A stretch of DNA of 50,362 nucleotides from Bacteroidetes bacterium UBA6161 (GCA_002422315.1 DIUJ01000074.1:2009-52370); one strand, 5' to 3'. Shown: positions 26,213 through 35,641, counted from the stretch's first letter. Numbers and translations are program-made. The notes: generated from the letters alone by a model not told the origin.

Positions 26213-27364
26213 TTATAAAGGAATAACTTTTATATCTCTTAACAATTCCGTTTTTTTAAATAGTTCTTCTCTGTTGTTTGCCAAAACCGTTATATGACCT
26301 AATTTTCTTGCCGGCTTTGATATGGACTTGTCGTACATGTGAATATAAACGCCTTCTAATGCCAAAATATTTTCCAAATTATCAATTTTATATTTGCCTT
26401 CAAAATTATCTGCTCCTACTATATTTAACATAGCCGCAGAACATAATAATTTGGTGGATCCAAGAGGCATACCTAGCAAAATTCTATTTAATTGTTCATA
26501 TTGTGAGGTATAACAGGCTTCTATAGTATGGTGTCCTGAGTTGTGAGGTCTTGGTGCTACTTCGTTTACCCATACTTTGTTCTCTTTATCTATAAATAAT
26601 TCTACCGCAAAAAGACCAGGTGAATGAAAGCTTTTGGCGGTTTGTATAGCTATTTTATTACATTGTTCTATAATCTCCTGTTTTAAATCTGTTTCTGTAT
26701 GCAAAAACATTACAAGATTTGTAATAGGATGAAATTCCATTACCACAGGTGGATAACACAAGTGATTATTCTTCTGATCTATTGCTACTATTATAGATAC
26801 TTCTAGCATTTCTTCCATTTTCTCCTCCAACATTGCGTTGTTTGTGGGAAAAGGCCTAAAACCATTCTTAATTTTTTCTTTACTTGTTATTTCTACCCCT
26901 TTGCCATCGTATCCGCCTGTACAACTTTTAACAACAATTTCTTCTCCTTTAAATTCATCTAAATGCAATATCCAATCTTTTTCCTCTTTTATAACCACAA
27001 AATGAGGAACAGGTATATTGTTGTTTTTATAAAACTCTTTTTGTATTCCTTTGTCTTTAATAATTTTTAATACACTAGGTAAAGGGAAAATTTTTTTTCC
27101 TTCTTTTTCTACTTCAAACAAAGTTTCCGAATCTATGTGTTCTATTTCAAATGTTACAATATCAGAAATAGCACATAGGGCTTTAATATCTTCTTTGTCT
27201 TTTATATTTCCAGTAATAAATTTATCTGCATGTCTTTCTGCAGGAGAATTCTTCGCATCAAGAAAATTAAATTTTATATTCCAAGGAGATGCCGCTTCTG
27301 CAAGCATTTTTCCGAGTTGACCTGCTCCTATAACCCCTATTTTTTTATTGTTTGGTAAGTTCAT
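26213..27364 (-). CDS. purK: 5-(carboxyamino)imidazole ribonucleotide synthase
   Basis: A 383-residue ATP-grasp enzyme of de novo purine synthesis that makes N5-CAIR from AIR, bicarbonate and ATP. The N-terminus has the dinucleotide-like loop GVIGAGQLGKMLAEAA; the ATP-grasp core contains VVKSCTGGYDGKGVEI and the metal-binding segment VNEVAPRPHNSGHHTIEAC. Length is normal. It starts eight bases after pheS. Its usual partner purE is not adjacent. Confidence 0.95.
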   Translation of the reverse strand: MNLPNNKKIGVIGAGQLGKMLAEAASPWNIKFNFLDAKNSPAERHADKFITGNIKDKEDIKALCAISDIVTFEIEHIDSETLFEVEKEGKKIFPLPSVLKIIKDKGIQKEFYKNNNIPVPHFVVIKEEKDWILHLDEFKGEEIVVKSCTGGYDGKGVEITSKEKIKNGFRPFPTNNAMLEEKMEEMLEVSIIVAIDQKNNHLCYPPVVMEFHPITNLVMFLHTETDLKQEIIEQCNKIAIQTAKSFHSPGLFAVELFIDKENKVWVNEVAPRPHNSGHHTIEACYTSQYEQLNRILLGMPLGSTKLLCSAAMLNIVGADNFEGKYKIDNLENILALEGVYIHMYDKSISKPARKLGHITVLANNREELFKKTELLRDIKVIPL

Positions 27365-27372
27365 TTTACTTC

Positions 27373-28389
27373 TTAAAAACCAGAAAATTGATTTAGAAAC
27401 CTTATATCATTTTCAAACATTAATCTTATGTCTTTAATCCCGTATTTCAACATAGCAATTCTATCTACTCCAAAGCCAAAAGCATAACCAGAATAAACCT
27501 TTGGGTCAATTCCTACTTGTTCAAGTACATTTGGGTCAACCATCCCACAACCCATTATTTCCAACCAACCTGTTCCTTTTGTTAATCTATAATCTTCTTC
27601 TGTTTCGGTTCCTAAATATACATCCATTTCTGCGCTTGGTTCTGTAAATGGAAAATAAGAAGCCCTAAATCTTATAGGAAGTTCTTTTCCAAAAAATTCT
27701 TGTACAAAGTAATATAAGGTTTGTTTTAAGTCAGAAAAACTTACTTCTTTATCAATATACAAGCCTTCTATTTGATGAAAAAAACAATTGGATCTTGCAG
27801 AAACTGCTTCATTTCTATAAACTCTTCCTGGACATAAAACCCTAACAGGTGGCTTTTGTCTTTCTAATGTTCTTATTTGAATGGATGAAGTATGTGTTCT
27901 TAAAGCATAATCTTCTGTTATAAAAAAGGTATCCTGCATATCTCTTGCTGGATGATTTGGAGGGAAATTTAATGCGGTAAAATTATGGTAATCATCTTCT
28001 ATTTCGGGGCCCTCTTCTGTTACAAATCCTATTCGCTCAAATATTTGAGAAATCTCTTTAATCACAAGAGTTATCGGGTGTATTCCTCCTATTTGAATTG
28101 TTCGTGCATCTAAACTTTTATCTGAATTTTTTGAAAAGTCTTTGCTTTGTTTCTTGGAAAACTTTTCTTCATTTAAATCGTATTTTTCTTGTGCTAATTT
28201 TTTTAATACGTTTAAAGCCATTCCGGCTTCTCTTTTTTTATCGGCTTCTACTTCTCTAAATTCGTTAACCAGGTCATTTATTACCCCTTTTTTTACTAAA
28301 AACGAAAGACGAAATTTTTCTAGCTCTTCGCTAGAGTTTATCTTGAAGATTTCTATTTCTTCTTTGGCCTTGTTTATTTTTTCTATCAT
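27373..28389 (-). CDS. pheS: Phenylalanyl-tRNA synthetase alpha subunit
   Basis: The class II catalytic subunit, 338 residues from the ATG at 28389. A TTG extension to 28413 is possible but runs into the promoter-like element at 28411-28418, and family members start with MI-x-KI, so I use the ATG. An N-terminal coiled-coil that contacts tRNA (~1-85) precedes the core with GGIHPITLV, motif 2 around CPGRVYRNEA and motif 3 GFGVDRIAMLKYG. pheT is not next to it, as is common in this phylum. It is the first gene leftward of the putative replication origin and is oriented with fork movement. Confidence 0.95.
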   Translation of the reverse strand: MIEKINKAKEEIEIFKINSSEELEKFRLSFLVKKGVINDLVNEFREVEADKKREAGMALNVLKKLAQEKYDLNEEKFSKKQSKDFSKNSDKSLDARTIQIGGIHPITLVIKEISQIFERIGFVTEEGPEIEDDYHNFTALNFPPNHPARDMQDTFFITEDYALRTHTSSIQIRTLERQKPPVRVLCPGRVYRNEAVSARSNCFFHQIEGLYIDKEVSFSDLKQTLYYFVQEFFGKELPIRFRASYFPFTEPSAEMDVYLGTETEEDYRLTKGTGWLEIMGCGMVDPNVLEQVGIDPKVYSGYAFGFGVDRIAMLKYGIKDIRLMFENDIRFLNQFSGF

Positions 28390-28410
28390 TGTATTGCTGA
28401 TTACACTCCA

Positions 28411-28418
28411 CAAAAATA
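28411..28418 (-). promoter_or_regulatory. Candidate -7 promoter element for pheS operon
   Basis: TATTTTTG on the minus strand matches TAnnTTTG and ends 21 bases before the preferred pheS ATG. This supports that ATG over the upstream TTG. No clear -33 element. Confidence 0.35.
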
Positions 28419-28861
28419 AGAATGTCTTTTGATTCCTCTATATCTTGTTTTTTGTCTTTGCACAAATGAAAAATATTAATTTTATTTAAATAGATTAAAA
28501 TATAAGTTTAATACAAGGCTGTGGATATGCGTATAACTATATATTTTCCTTTTTGCTTTTGTAGATACTAACACTAGACCCACTTTTTATACACAGGTAA
28601 CTTTTTATTAATCTATTGTATATGTTTATCTTAGTTTTATTTTAAACACCTTTTTCATTTTGTTAACAGTCTATCTTTATGCCAGCTCTCTCTTGTTTTA
28701 ATTGTGGGTTGTGGGTGTATATTTTACATGTTTATTAACCCTAATCCACATCTTTTTTCTTTTACCTGAGTTTCTCCTGTATTCACATTTTTTATTCACA
28801 CCCAAACACACGAAATTAACATAAAATTAACACTTATGTTAATTAATTATATAACAACTAC
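28419..28861. other. Putative chromosomal replication origin (oriC)
   Basis: A 443-base non-coding stretch between two minus-strand genes. It carries DnaA-box sequences: exact TTATNCACA at 28587-28595 (TTATACACA) and 28792-28800 (TTATTCACA), and single-mismatch copies at 28520-28528 (TGTGGATAT, reverse), 28742-28750 (TAATCCACA) and 28779-28787 (GTATTCACA). AT-rich segments flank the cluster at 28465-28510 and 28812-28860 and could serve as unwinding elements. mnmG, often near origins, lies 2.7 kb away and three parS-type sites lie 5-8.5 kb away. Hand counts of G and C in plus-strand genes on either side agree with forks leaving this region. dnaA itself is not in the window, which is not unusual outside the classic rnpA-dnaA-dnaN arrangement. 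Confidence 0.68.
28814..28844. repeat. 11-base inverted repeat at the edge of the putative origin
   Basis: AATTAACATAA at 28814-28824 and its reverse complement TTATGTTAATT at 28834-28844 surround a nine-base spacer. The element lies 14 bases past the last DnaA box and 17 bases from the end of the mannosyltransferase gene. It could be a protein-binding dyad within the origin or a weak hairpin ending the leftward operon; it has no GC-rich stem and only short T-runs. Confidence 0.55.
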
Positions 28862-30037
28862 TTAATAAGAAATTGGTTCGTTTATCAAGAAGAAATGAAA
28901 CATTATAAGTTGTAAAATTAAGAGTAAAAAAAGAACTATATATTTTAGTTTGCTATGGTATATGAAGTTAGATACTGGATAAAATAAGGGAAAAATTACG
29001 CTTGCATACCTTGGACTGGAAATTACACTACCTGCTGTGAGTGGTAAAAGCAATTGTATAAATATAAATAGATTTAAAGACATTCTATGTACCTTTACTG
29101 CTTGGTAAACTGCTGTAATAAAGTACATTATTACTAGAACAGACAAAATTTTAATATCTAAATTTACACTTTTTAAAAAGTCAAAATTAAAATTACTCAT
29201 ATTTCCAATATCGAATAAGCTTTTGTAAGGCATCTGGAAAGTTTTAAACCAACCCTTTTGTGCTAAACTAAAAGCTTTAAAGCTTCCTGTCATGTTATAT
29301 TGATATAAACTCCATGCAAAGAAACTTATAAATGAAAGAAATGGAATTAGGAGCATTTTTTCTTTTATGTATGTACTAATCAAAAACAATCTGTTCCATT
29401 GTATCTTTTTATTCTCTGCTATGTATAAAACTAAAGGTAACATTACTATAATTCCATTTACACGAGTTAAAGGCAATAAAAGCACAGAAGAAATAAGCAT
29501 AAGTTTGTTTTTTGAATTTACACCAAGAAAAGCTAGAAGTACTAAAGCTAAAAATAAGCTTTCTGTGTAATACATGGAAAAGTAAAAATGAAATGGAAAA
29601 AAAGAAAAAAACAACAAACCATACCAAGCCTTTTTATCGCTAATTTTTAAAGAAATTAAAAAAAGATAAAAAAGGTAAAAAGCCAAAAAGGTAAGAATTA
29701 GACTTGGAATAAATGCCGCAACTGTATAATCTAAAGAAAACAGTTTTACAGAGAGATAATTTATAAAGGGATATAAAGGAAAAAAAGCCCATGAACTTTG
29801 TCTAAAATCTCCATTTTCTGTAGTCCATATCCTTTCTACTTTATCTAGTTTCTCATATCCTTGTTCTGTAATCTGTTTATACCAATAGCAATCATTTGCA
29901 CAATATATATCAGCATACCCTCTTAAATCGTCAGGAAATACTCTGTAATCTGTATAATAAGACAAACATAACCCATAGAGAAGATAAATCAATTTTAAAC
30001 TTAATACAAGAAAGAATATTTTTAAAATCCTATTCAT
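28862..30037 (-). CDS. Polytopic membrane glycosyltransferase, PIG-V-like mannosyltransferase
   Basis: A 391-residue protein with about nine to ten transmembrane helices. It resembles the PIG-V family of lipid-linked-sugar mannosyltransferases (GT-C fold): an acidic residue pair in the first extracytoplasmic loop, SSWAFFPLYPF (~80-90), FPFHFYFSMYYTESLFLA (~145-162) and LTRVNGII (~188-195). The family uses dolichyl- or polyprenyl-phosphate mannose and acts on the periplasmic side. Acceptor unknown. Overlaps the preceding lipoprotein gene by eight bases and is the last gene before the putative origin. Confidence 0.72.
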   Translation of the reverse strand: MNRILKIFFLVLSLKLIYLLYGLCLSYYTDYRVFPDDLRGYADIYCANDCYWYKQITEQGYEKLDKVERIWTTENGDFRQSSWAFFPLYPFINYLSVKLFSLDYTVAAFIPSLILTFLAFYLFYLFLISLKISDKKAWYGLLFFSFFPFHFYFSMYYTESLFLALVLLAFLGVNSKNKLMLISSVLLLPLTRVNGIIVMLPLVLYIAENKKIQWNRLFLISTYIKEKMLLIPFLSFISFFAWSLYQYNMTGSFKAFSLAQKGWFKTFQMPYKSLFDIGNMSNFNFDFLKSVNLDIKILSVLVIMYFITAVYQAVKVHRMSLNLFIFIQLLLPLTAGSVISSPRYASVIFPLFYPVSNFIYHSKLKYIVLFLLLILQLIMFHFFLINEPISY

Positions 30038-31574
30038 CTAAATCTATGATTAATTCTCCATCCCAATTTTCCTTTATTTCCAATTGGTTTGGAATAATTT
30101 GTATTGCTTCTGCATGAATTCTTTCATTTATATTACCATTATCCCACAAGCCGTTTAGGTTTGCATCAAAAATTATTTTTACTTTATAATTTCCAGATCT
30201 TAAGTTCGACAGTTTTACTTTAGTTTGTGGATCTTCTATACTTACAGTTTTCTTGTATACTCTTTCATTATTTTCTAAAATTAGAATAACACTTCGGTTT
30301 TCTACTTTATTCTTTGAATTCAATACTATTTCATATTCCATAAAGTTTACTTCTTTTTTTACAATTGGTATTTCAATTTTTCTAGAATACCACTTGCCTA
30401 CATTTACAAAAGAATCTTGTAAAATTACTTTATAACTACATGAATCACAGTTTATATTTTCTATACGTAAATTATTCATAGAATAATTAAATTCACATTC
30501 TGAACTAATATTCACACTGTCTTTTATCACTAATATTTTAGTTAAATCAGAATAAGATAATGGTGTATTCAACTCTAAAAGTATGGTACTATCAGGCCAT
30601 GACATTGATTGAACTTTTAAAACATATTCTTTATTGAATTTATTTAATGAGTCTATGGTATATAGTTTTGTTTTACCATATTCTATAGTTAAAGGAAATA
30701 GAACAGAATCTGTAATTACATTAATAGAATCTTTATGAATATAAAAAGGAGTATTTGGAGTAATTTTAATCTGTTCCCTTTCCAAAAAAATATTTTTTTG
30801 TAAGGGAAAGGAAAGAGTAAATTGGTTGTTAAATAAAGGTTTATTTATAAATATATTGCTTTTAGGTACATAAGGAAACATATCTATAATTGTACTTTCT
30901 GAACTATCAAAAGTATAAACTTTATTTAAGGAAAAACCAACAAACTCATCGACGTCAATTTTTTTATTCTTGTTTTTATCTTCAAAACAATATAAGTAAA
31001 AACTATCTGCTTTTAAATTATTTAACTTAAATATCCCTTCCTTGTTTGATTTTGTAACATAGTTTATGTTTTTGGGCAACGACAAACTATCCAATAAAGT
31101 GTCCTTACATAAATATACATAGCAGTTTTCAAAAGGGCTATTGTTGTCTATTTTATTGAGTTTTCCTAGTACAGTACCTGAATCAATAAAAGCGCCTGTT
31201 GCAAAGGAAAAAGTATAACCTTCTAGTATATTGGATTCATTTACATCTACTATACTGTTCCCAAAGAAAAGAGTATAAGTACTATTATCTATCAAACTAT
31301 CCTCCCATGATACCACTATCTTTTTTTTAGATATTTCAGCCTTGGTATTTTTTATATGTGGGGAGATTAAAAGTTCTTCTTTAATATTTTGCAGCGTAAA
31401 ATATTCGTCAAACTCTATTACTATTTTAGATTCCTTGTAATTAACCGTATAAGGTGAAGGCCATGAACGAACAAAGGTAGGAGGTTCTGTATCTTTTTCT
31501 CCACCACTAGGAGCTACCATGCTAGCACATGAATTTAGAAGTAAAGCAAAGCAAATTATATAAAACTTATTCAT
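30030..31574 (-). CDS. Lipoprotein with SbsA-type Ig-like domain
   Basis: A 514-residue lipoprotein: lipobox LNSC with Cys16, then the PSGGEKDTEPP motif that marks a widespread Bacteroidota lipoprotein family, and an SbsA/Big_5 Ig-like domain (~28-130, IVIEFDEYFTLQNI ... YTFSFATG). A carboxypeptidase-regulatory-like segment follows around 140-225 (CFEDKNKNKKIDVDEFVG), and the C-terminal half is beta-rich and ends with KIIFDANLNGLWDNG, which looks like a calcium-binding Asp/Asn loop. Function is not known; it is most likely on the outer-membrane surface or periplasmic face. It overlaps the mnmG stop by ATGA, so it is translated from the mnmG message. Confidence 0.82.
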   Translation of the reverse strand: MNKFYIICFALLLNSCASMVAPSGGEKDTEPPTFVRSWPSPYTVNYKESKIVIEFDEYFTLQNIKEELLISPHIKNTKAEISKKKIVVSWEDSLIDNSTYTLFFGNSIVDVNESNILEGYTFSFATGAFIDSGTVLGKLNKIDNNSPFENCYVYLCKDTLLDSLSLPKNINYVTKSNKEGIFKLNNLKADSFYLYCFEDKNKNKKIDVDEFVGFSLNKVYTFDSSESTIIDMFPYVPKSNIFINKPLFNNQFTLSFPLQKNIFLEREQIKITPNTPFYIHKDSINVITDSVLFPLTIEYGKTKLYTIDSLNKFNKEYVLKVQSMSWPDSTILLELNTPLSYSDLTKILVIKDSVNISSECEFNYSMNNLRIENINCDSCSYKVILQDSFVNVGKWYSRKIEIPIVKKEVNFMEYEIVLNSKNKVENRSVILILENNERVYKKTVSIEDPQTKVKLSNLRSGNYKVKIIFDANLNGLWDNGNINERIHAEAIQIIPNQLEIKENWDGELIIDLDE

Positions 31575-33433
31575 CTTCCAAAATACACTAATAATACGGA
31601 TAAATCGGCTGGAGAAACACCACTTATTCTGCTAGCTTGTCCTAGTGTTTCTGGTTTTATTTTGTTTAATTTTTCTTTTGCTTCATTGCTTAGAGAAACA
31701 ATAGAATTGTAATCAAAGAGAGAATCAATTTTTATATATTCTAACCTAGTCAATTTTTCTGCTTGCTCTTGTTCTTTAGCTATATATGATTCATACTTTA
31801 TTAATATTTCAGTTGCAAGTATATCCTCAAAAGGAAGCATTTCCGTTTTGTTTTTTATTTCTGTAATTTGTTTTAAATGACTCATCTCTATCTGAGTCCT
31901 CAAAAGTATTCTATTTGCTTTATATTTTTGATCTATTGGTGGACTTCCTGCCATTTCTAAGGTAGGGTTTATTTCTTCAGGAGAAAGACTATAAGTATGC
32001 AAAAAATCATAAAGCGAATCTATGTTCTTATTTTTTTGTTCTACTCTTTCCATTCTTTCTTTACTGGCCAAGCCTATTTCATACCCTTTAGGTGTAAGTC
32101 TTATATCAGCATTATCTTGTCTTAAGAGTATTCTATATTCTGCTCTAGAAGTAAACATTCTATAAGGTTCTTCTGTGCCTTTATTAACCAAATCATCAAT
32201 TAAAACTCCTATATATGCTTCGTCCCTCTTCAGTACAAAGGGTTCTTTATTGTTTACTTTTAAATGGGCGTTAATTCCTGCCATTAATCCCTGACATGCG
32301 GCTTCTTCATACCCCGTTGTACCATTTATTTGGCCTGCAAAATAAAGATTTTCAATAAGTTTAGTCTCTAAAGTTTGTCTTAATTGAGTTGGTTGGAAAA
32401 AATCGTACTCTATTGCATACCCTGGTCTAAAAAACTTGGCTTTTTCAAAACCCGGAATATTTAGTATAGCTTTGTATTGTATATTTTCTGGCAAGGATGT
32501 ACTAAAACCATTAACATATACTTCTATAGTATTCCAACCTTCTGGTTCTACAAATATTTGATGTCTATTTCTTTCGGCAAACCTGTTTATTTTATCTTCT
32601 ATAGAAGGACAATACCTTGGACCCAAGCCACTTATGTCGCCTGCAAACATAGGGCTATCTTCAAATCCTTCTCTAAGTATATCATGAACCGTATCGTTTG
32701 TGTAGGTAATCCAGCAGCTTCTTTGTTCTTTTAGGGATTTTGTAACATTGCTAAAAGAAAATTTAAAATCGTCCTCATCTCCTTTTTGTTCAGCCATTTT
32801 GGAATAATCCAAACTTCTTCCATCTATTCTAGGAGGAGTTCCCGTTTTCATCCTACCACTTATAAAACCTAGAGATTCTAGATGTGCAGTAATCCCAAAA
32901 GAAGCACTTTCTGCCATTCTACCACCTCCAAAACTTTTTCTACCTATATGAATTTTTCCATTTAAGAAAGTTCCATTTGTTAGAACTACGGCTTTAGAAT
33001 AAATATTTAAACCCATTGTGGTTTTTACACCTACAGCTTTACCCTCCTTTTCTATTATTTCTACCACACTATCTTGAAACAAATCTACATTTGGGTTTGC
33101 TTCAAGATGCAATCTCCATTCTTCGCTAAATCTCCACCTGTCGCTTTGTGCACGCGGACTCCACATAGCAGCTCCTTTGGATCTGTTAAGCATTCTAAAC
33201 TGTATCATGGTAAGGTCGGTAATTATACCAGACAAGCCGCCTAGCGCATCTATCTCTCTAACTATCTGTCCTTTAGCTACTCCCCCCATGGCGGGATTAC
33301 AACTCATTTTAGCAATAGTTTCCATATTCATGGTAATAAGCAATACCTTAGAACCCATTGTTGCCGCAGCATGTGCAGCCTCGCAGCCGGCATGCCCAGC
33401 GCCTACTACTATTATATCATATTTGTCAAACAT
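31571..33433 (-). CDS. mnmG: tRNA uridine-5-carboxymethylaminomethyl modification enzyme MnmG (GidA)
   Basis: A 620-residue FAD protein that, with MnmE, installs the (carboxymethyl)aminomethyl group at U34 of certain tRNAs. The N-terminus has the FAD-binding IVVGAGHAGCEAAHAAA, and the family signatures GGVAKGQIVREIDALGG and YTNDTVHDIL, GLGPRYCPSIEDKI are intact; the helical C-terminal domain ends SGVSPADLSVLLVYFG. Length is normal. A parS-type palindrome fills the 25-base gap between this gene and ybeY. Members of this family commonly lie beside oriC; here the putative origin is 2.7 kb downstream. Confidence 0.97.
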   Translation of the reverse strand: MFDKYDIIVVGAGHAGCEAAHAAATMGSKVLLITMNMETIAKMSCNPAMGGVAKGQIVREIDALGGLSGIITDLTMIQFRMLNRSKGAAMWSPRAQSDRWRFSEEWRLHLEANPNVDLFQDSVVEIIEKEGKAVGVKTTMGLNIYSKAVVLTNGTFLNGKIHIGRKSFGGGRMAESASFGITAHLESLGFISGRMKTGTPPRIDGRSLDYSKMAEQKGDEDDFKFSFSNVTKSLKEQRSCWITYTNDTVHDILREGFEDSPMFAGDISGLGPRYCPSIEDKINRFAERNRHQIFVEPEGWNTIEVYVNGFSTSLPENIQYKAILNIPGFEKAKFFRPGYAIEYDFFQPTQLRQTLETKLIENLYFAGQINGTTGYEEAACQGLMAGINAHLKVNNKEPFVLKRDEAYIGVLIDDLVNKGTEEPYRMFTSRAEYRILLRQDNADIRLTPKGYEIGLASKERMERVEQKNKNIDSLYDFLHTYSLSPEEINPTLEMAGSPPIDQKYKANRILLRTQIEMSHLKQITEIKNKTEMLPFEDILATEILIKYESYIAKEQEQAEKLTRLEYIKIDSLFDYNSIVSLSNEAKEKLNKIKPETLGQASRISGVSPADLSVLLVYFGR

Positions 33434-33441
33434 ATTTTTAT

Positions 33442-33457
33442 TGTTCCACGTGGAACA
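33442..33457. promoter_or_regulatory. parS-type ParB binding site 1
   Basis: TGTTCCACGTGGAACA is a perfect 16-base palindrome that matches the parS family (consensus TGTTNCACGTGNAACA). It lies in the gap between ybeY and mnmG. Three such sites within 3.6 kb make chance occurrence very unlikely. Confidence 0.88.
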
Positions 33458-33458
33458 T

Positions 33459-33872
33459 TTACTTGTTTAAATAATAATTTTCTTTGTTTCTCATCTCGTT
33501 TTTCTCCGCCTCGCTTTGGTCGTTTAAACCACACAAGTGTAAACAACCATGCAAAATTACCCTTTGTATTTCATTTTCGAAACTTTCCTTGAATTCTACA
33601 GCATTTTCTTCTACTCTTTCTACACTAATAAACAATTCTCCGTCTATTTTCTCATTTGTTTCTGAGTAATCAAATGTAATGATATCCGTATAATAATCGT
33701 GTTGCAAAAACTCTTTGTTTATTTCAAGTAATGAATCATCGGTCAAAAAAGTTATTTGAAGTTGCTCCAAATTTATATTGTTGTCCTTAAACAAAAACTC
33801 TATCTTTTTGTTCATCTCGTCTTCGTTAAAACCTCTTAGGTTTATTTCATAGGTGTTGTTATAGTATATCAT
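33459..33872 (-). CDS. ybeY: Endoribonuclease YbeY (16S rRNA maturation)
   Basis: A 137-residue metal-dependent RNase involved in 16S rRNA 3'-end maturation and ribosome quality control. The signature is ILHGCLHLCGLND (residues 106-118). The canonical third zinc ligand His of HGxLHLxGYDH is replaced by Asp118 after a one-residue change of pattern; I recall the same Asp in other Bacteroidota YbeY proteins, so this looks lineage-typical rather than inactivating. The start codon shares one base with the upstream stop (TAATG). Confidence 0.92.
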   Translation of the reverse strand: MIYYNNTYEINLRGFNEDEMNKKIEFLFKDNNINLEQLQITFLTDDSLLEINKEFLQHDYYTDIITFDYSETNEKIDGELFISVERVEENAVEFKESFENEIQRVILHGCLHLCGLNDQSEAEKNEMRNKENYYLNK

Positions 33873-35641
33873 TATCTGAGTATGTGAATTGTTCCCTTAT
33901 AGTTTTTTGTTTCGCCTTTTCTTCCTTTAATATTAGCAATATAAATGTATATCCCTTCCATGCAATAGTCCCCATTAATTTTACCATCCCATCCCTCACC
34001 TACGTCTTGTATAATATAAATTTTTTCTCCCCACTTGTTGTATATTTCTATTTTACTTTCAGCATAGTTTATTCCATTTCCAACAGCATAAAATCTTGTA
34101 TTAAATCCATTAATATGTATAGCACTTGGGAAATATACGTCCAGAGGCCTTTCTATACAAATAGTATTCGAATAAGAAGTGTCTGTTCTATTGCCTAAGT
34201 TTTCGTTTTCAATAGCTCTTATACAGCAACAAACGCTATTTATATAATCTTCCTCTGTAAAAGGTACGGTATATGAACTTGTGGTTTCATCTTCTGAATC
34301 CAATATGTTCCACGTGGAACGCAAAAAAGGATTGTTTGTGTTTGTTTTTAAAATTTCATACCTGTTTGTGTTGTTTAAAAACAAGGAATATAAATTCCAT
34401 TGTAAGTCTATATTGTCTACATTTTCAGCAAAGTCAAGTACTATGCTGTTGCTAACAGCACTTGTGTCTGAAGCAATAGGATTGTTGCATTTGTCTATAT
34501 GTGTTATTCTGTAGGAATAAACAATGTTGTTTACATCAGCCAATGCAGAGGATATTGTATATGTACTTGTGCCTAAAAAAGAGGAAGCATCTATGCTTTC
34601 AACAACAACAAACATTCCGTTGTTTTTACTTTCTTCTAATTGTATAATGCCATTTTGCAAAGCACTAGAGTATATAACGTCTATTCCTTGTTCTTCTGTA
34701 ACGCTTACTCTGTGTATGTTGTTTTCTGCACTAACCTGTTCTTCTACATATACACATCGTCTATTTGAACTACTACTTATTCCTCCAAGTGTATCGGAAT
34801 ACATTTGAACATAAAAACAATAGTTTTTATTTCTCTCAGGTATTGCAAACAAGTAGTTTAGATTGTTTATGGTTTGTAATAAACTGTAATTACTTAAGCT
34901 GTCTTCACTAATAAAAATTTTATATTCTTTTACTGGCAAGGGCTCGTAAGCTGTCCAATTTAATGCTATATTTTGCCTACAAGTGTCAAAGAAAGTACTA
35001 AGAAAGATAGTTTTGTGGTTAGCAGACAAAGGAGAAGCATTGCCACAGGAATCATACACAGATAAACTATAGGTTTCGGATTGAATGTTTGGATTGCCAT
35101 ATTCCGAGTCCATTAACCCTAAACTAAAAGTGTCTTTTATTAATTGATTGTTTGTGCCAACCCTAAAAACCGTGTACCCTTTTTTGTCTATAACAGGGTG
35201 TTCTCTCCAACCTATTAAGGTTTTCTGTGAGAGTAAATCAACCGATACGCTGTCCACAAACCATTCCTCTGGTTCTTTCTTATCTATAAAAACGGTATCA
35301 GAATAAAGCCTACTTATGCCATCACAGGCGTAGTTGTAAGAAATGTAAAACTCCCATGTTTTTAAATTAGGGAGTTTAAAACTTGTTTCGCCAACTACGT
35401 AATTGGTTTCAGTATAAAGCAAATTAAAAACGGATAATGCATCTTCTCGGCCAAATATTTCATAGGAAACAAAACTATTGCAATTGTCTGTAGGCGGAGT
35501 CCATTTTATTTGAACGGTAGAGTCAATATTATTTAAACAAATAGAACGTATTTTGCTAGGCGTATCTATGCCTTTTGCAACAATTGCAAAAAACAGTATG
35601 CACCACAAAAAAACATTCTTTATTGTTTTGGCCCACTCCAT
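33872..35641 (-). CDS. Secreted protein with fibronectin-like repeats and gliding-motility/T9SS type B C-terminal domain
   Basis: A 589-residue exported protein. Signal peptide at residues 1-23. The body is made of beta-rich, fibronectin III-like units with recurring IQLEES/LDLQWN-type strands. The last ~85 residues are the CHU_C / T9SS type B sorting domain: FPSAIHINGFNTRF, KIEIYNKWGEKIY, VGEGWDGKINGD, and a closing GTIHILR. Such domains direct cargo through the type IX secretion system to the cell surface. No ligand can be named. A parS-type site lies inside the gene at 34306-34321. The start overlaps the M16 gene upstream by 22 bases. Confidence 0.88.
   Translation of the reverse strand: MEWAKTIKNVFLWCILFFAIVAKGIDTPSKIRSICLNNIDSTVQIKWTPPTDNCNSFVSYEIFGREDALSVFNLLYTETNYVVGETSFKLPNLKTWEFYISYNYACDGISRLYSDTVFIDKKEPEEWFVDSVSVDLLSQKTLIGWREHPVIDKKGYTVFRVGTNNQLIKDTFSLGLMDSEYGNPNIQSETYSLSVYDSCGNASPLSANHKTIFLSTFFDTCRQNIALNWTAYEPLPVKEYKIFISEDSLSNYSLLQTINNLNYLFAIPERNKNYCFYVQMYSDTLGGISSSSNRRCVYVEEQVSAENNIHRVSVTEEQGIDVIYSSALQNGIIQLEESKNNGMFVVVESIDASSFLGTSTYTISSALADVNNIVYSYRITHIDKCNNPIASDTSAVSNSIVLDFAENVDNIDLQWNLYSLFLNNTNRYEILKTNTNNPFLRSTWNILDSEDETTSSYTVPFTEEDYINSVCCCIRAIENENLGNRTDTSYSNTICIERPLDVYFPSAIHINGFNTRFYAVGNGINYAESKIEIYNKWGEKIYIIQDVGEGWDGKINGDYCMEGIYIYIANIKGRKGETKNYKGTIHILR
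34306..34321. promoter_or_regulatory. parS-type ParB binding site 2
   Basis: TGTTCCACGTGGAACG, 15 of 16 positions identical to site 1 with a perfect 14-base core palindrome. It sits within the coding sequence of the T9SS-cargo protein, where on the minus strand it encodes part of RSTWN. Confidence 0.85.

Noticed and set aside
33459..33872. Inactive YbeY because the third zinc-ligand His is missing
   Set aside because: The Asp at that position appears to be usual in Bacteroidota YbeY, so a lineage variant is more likely than loss of function.
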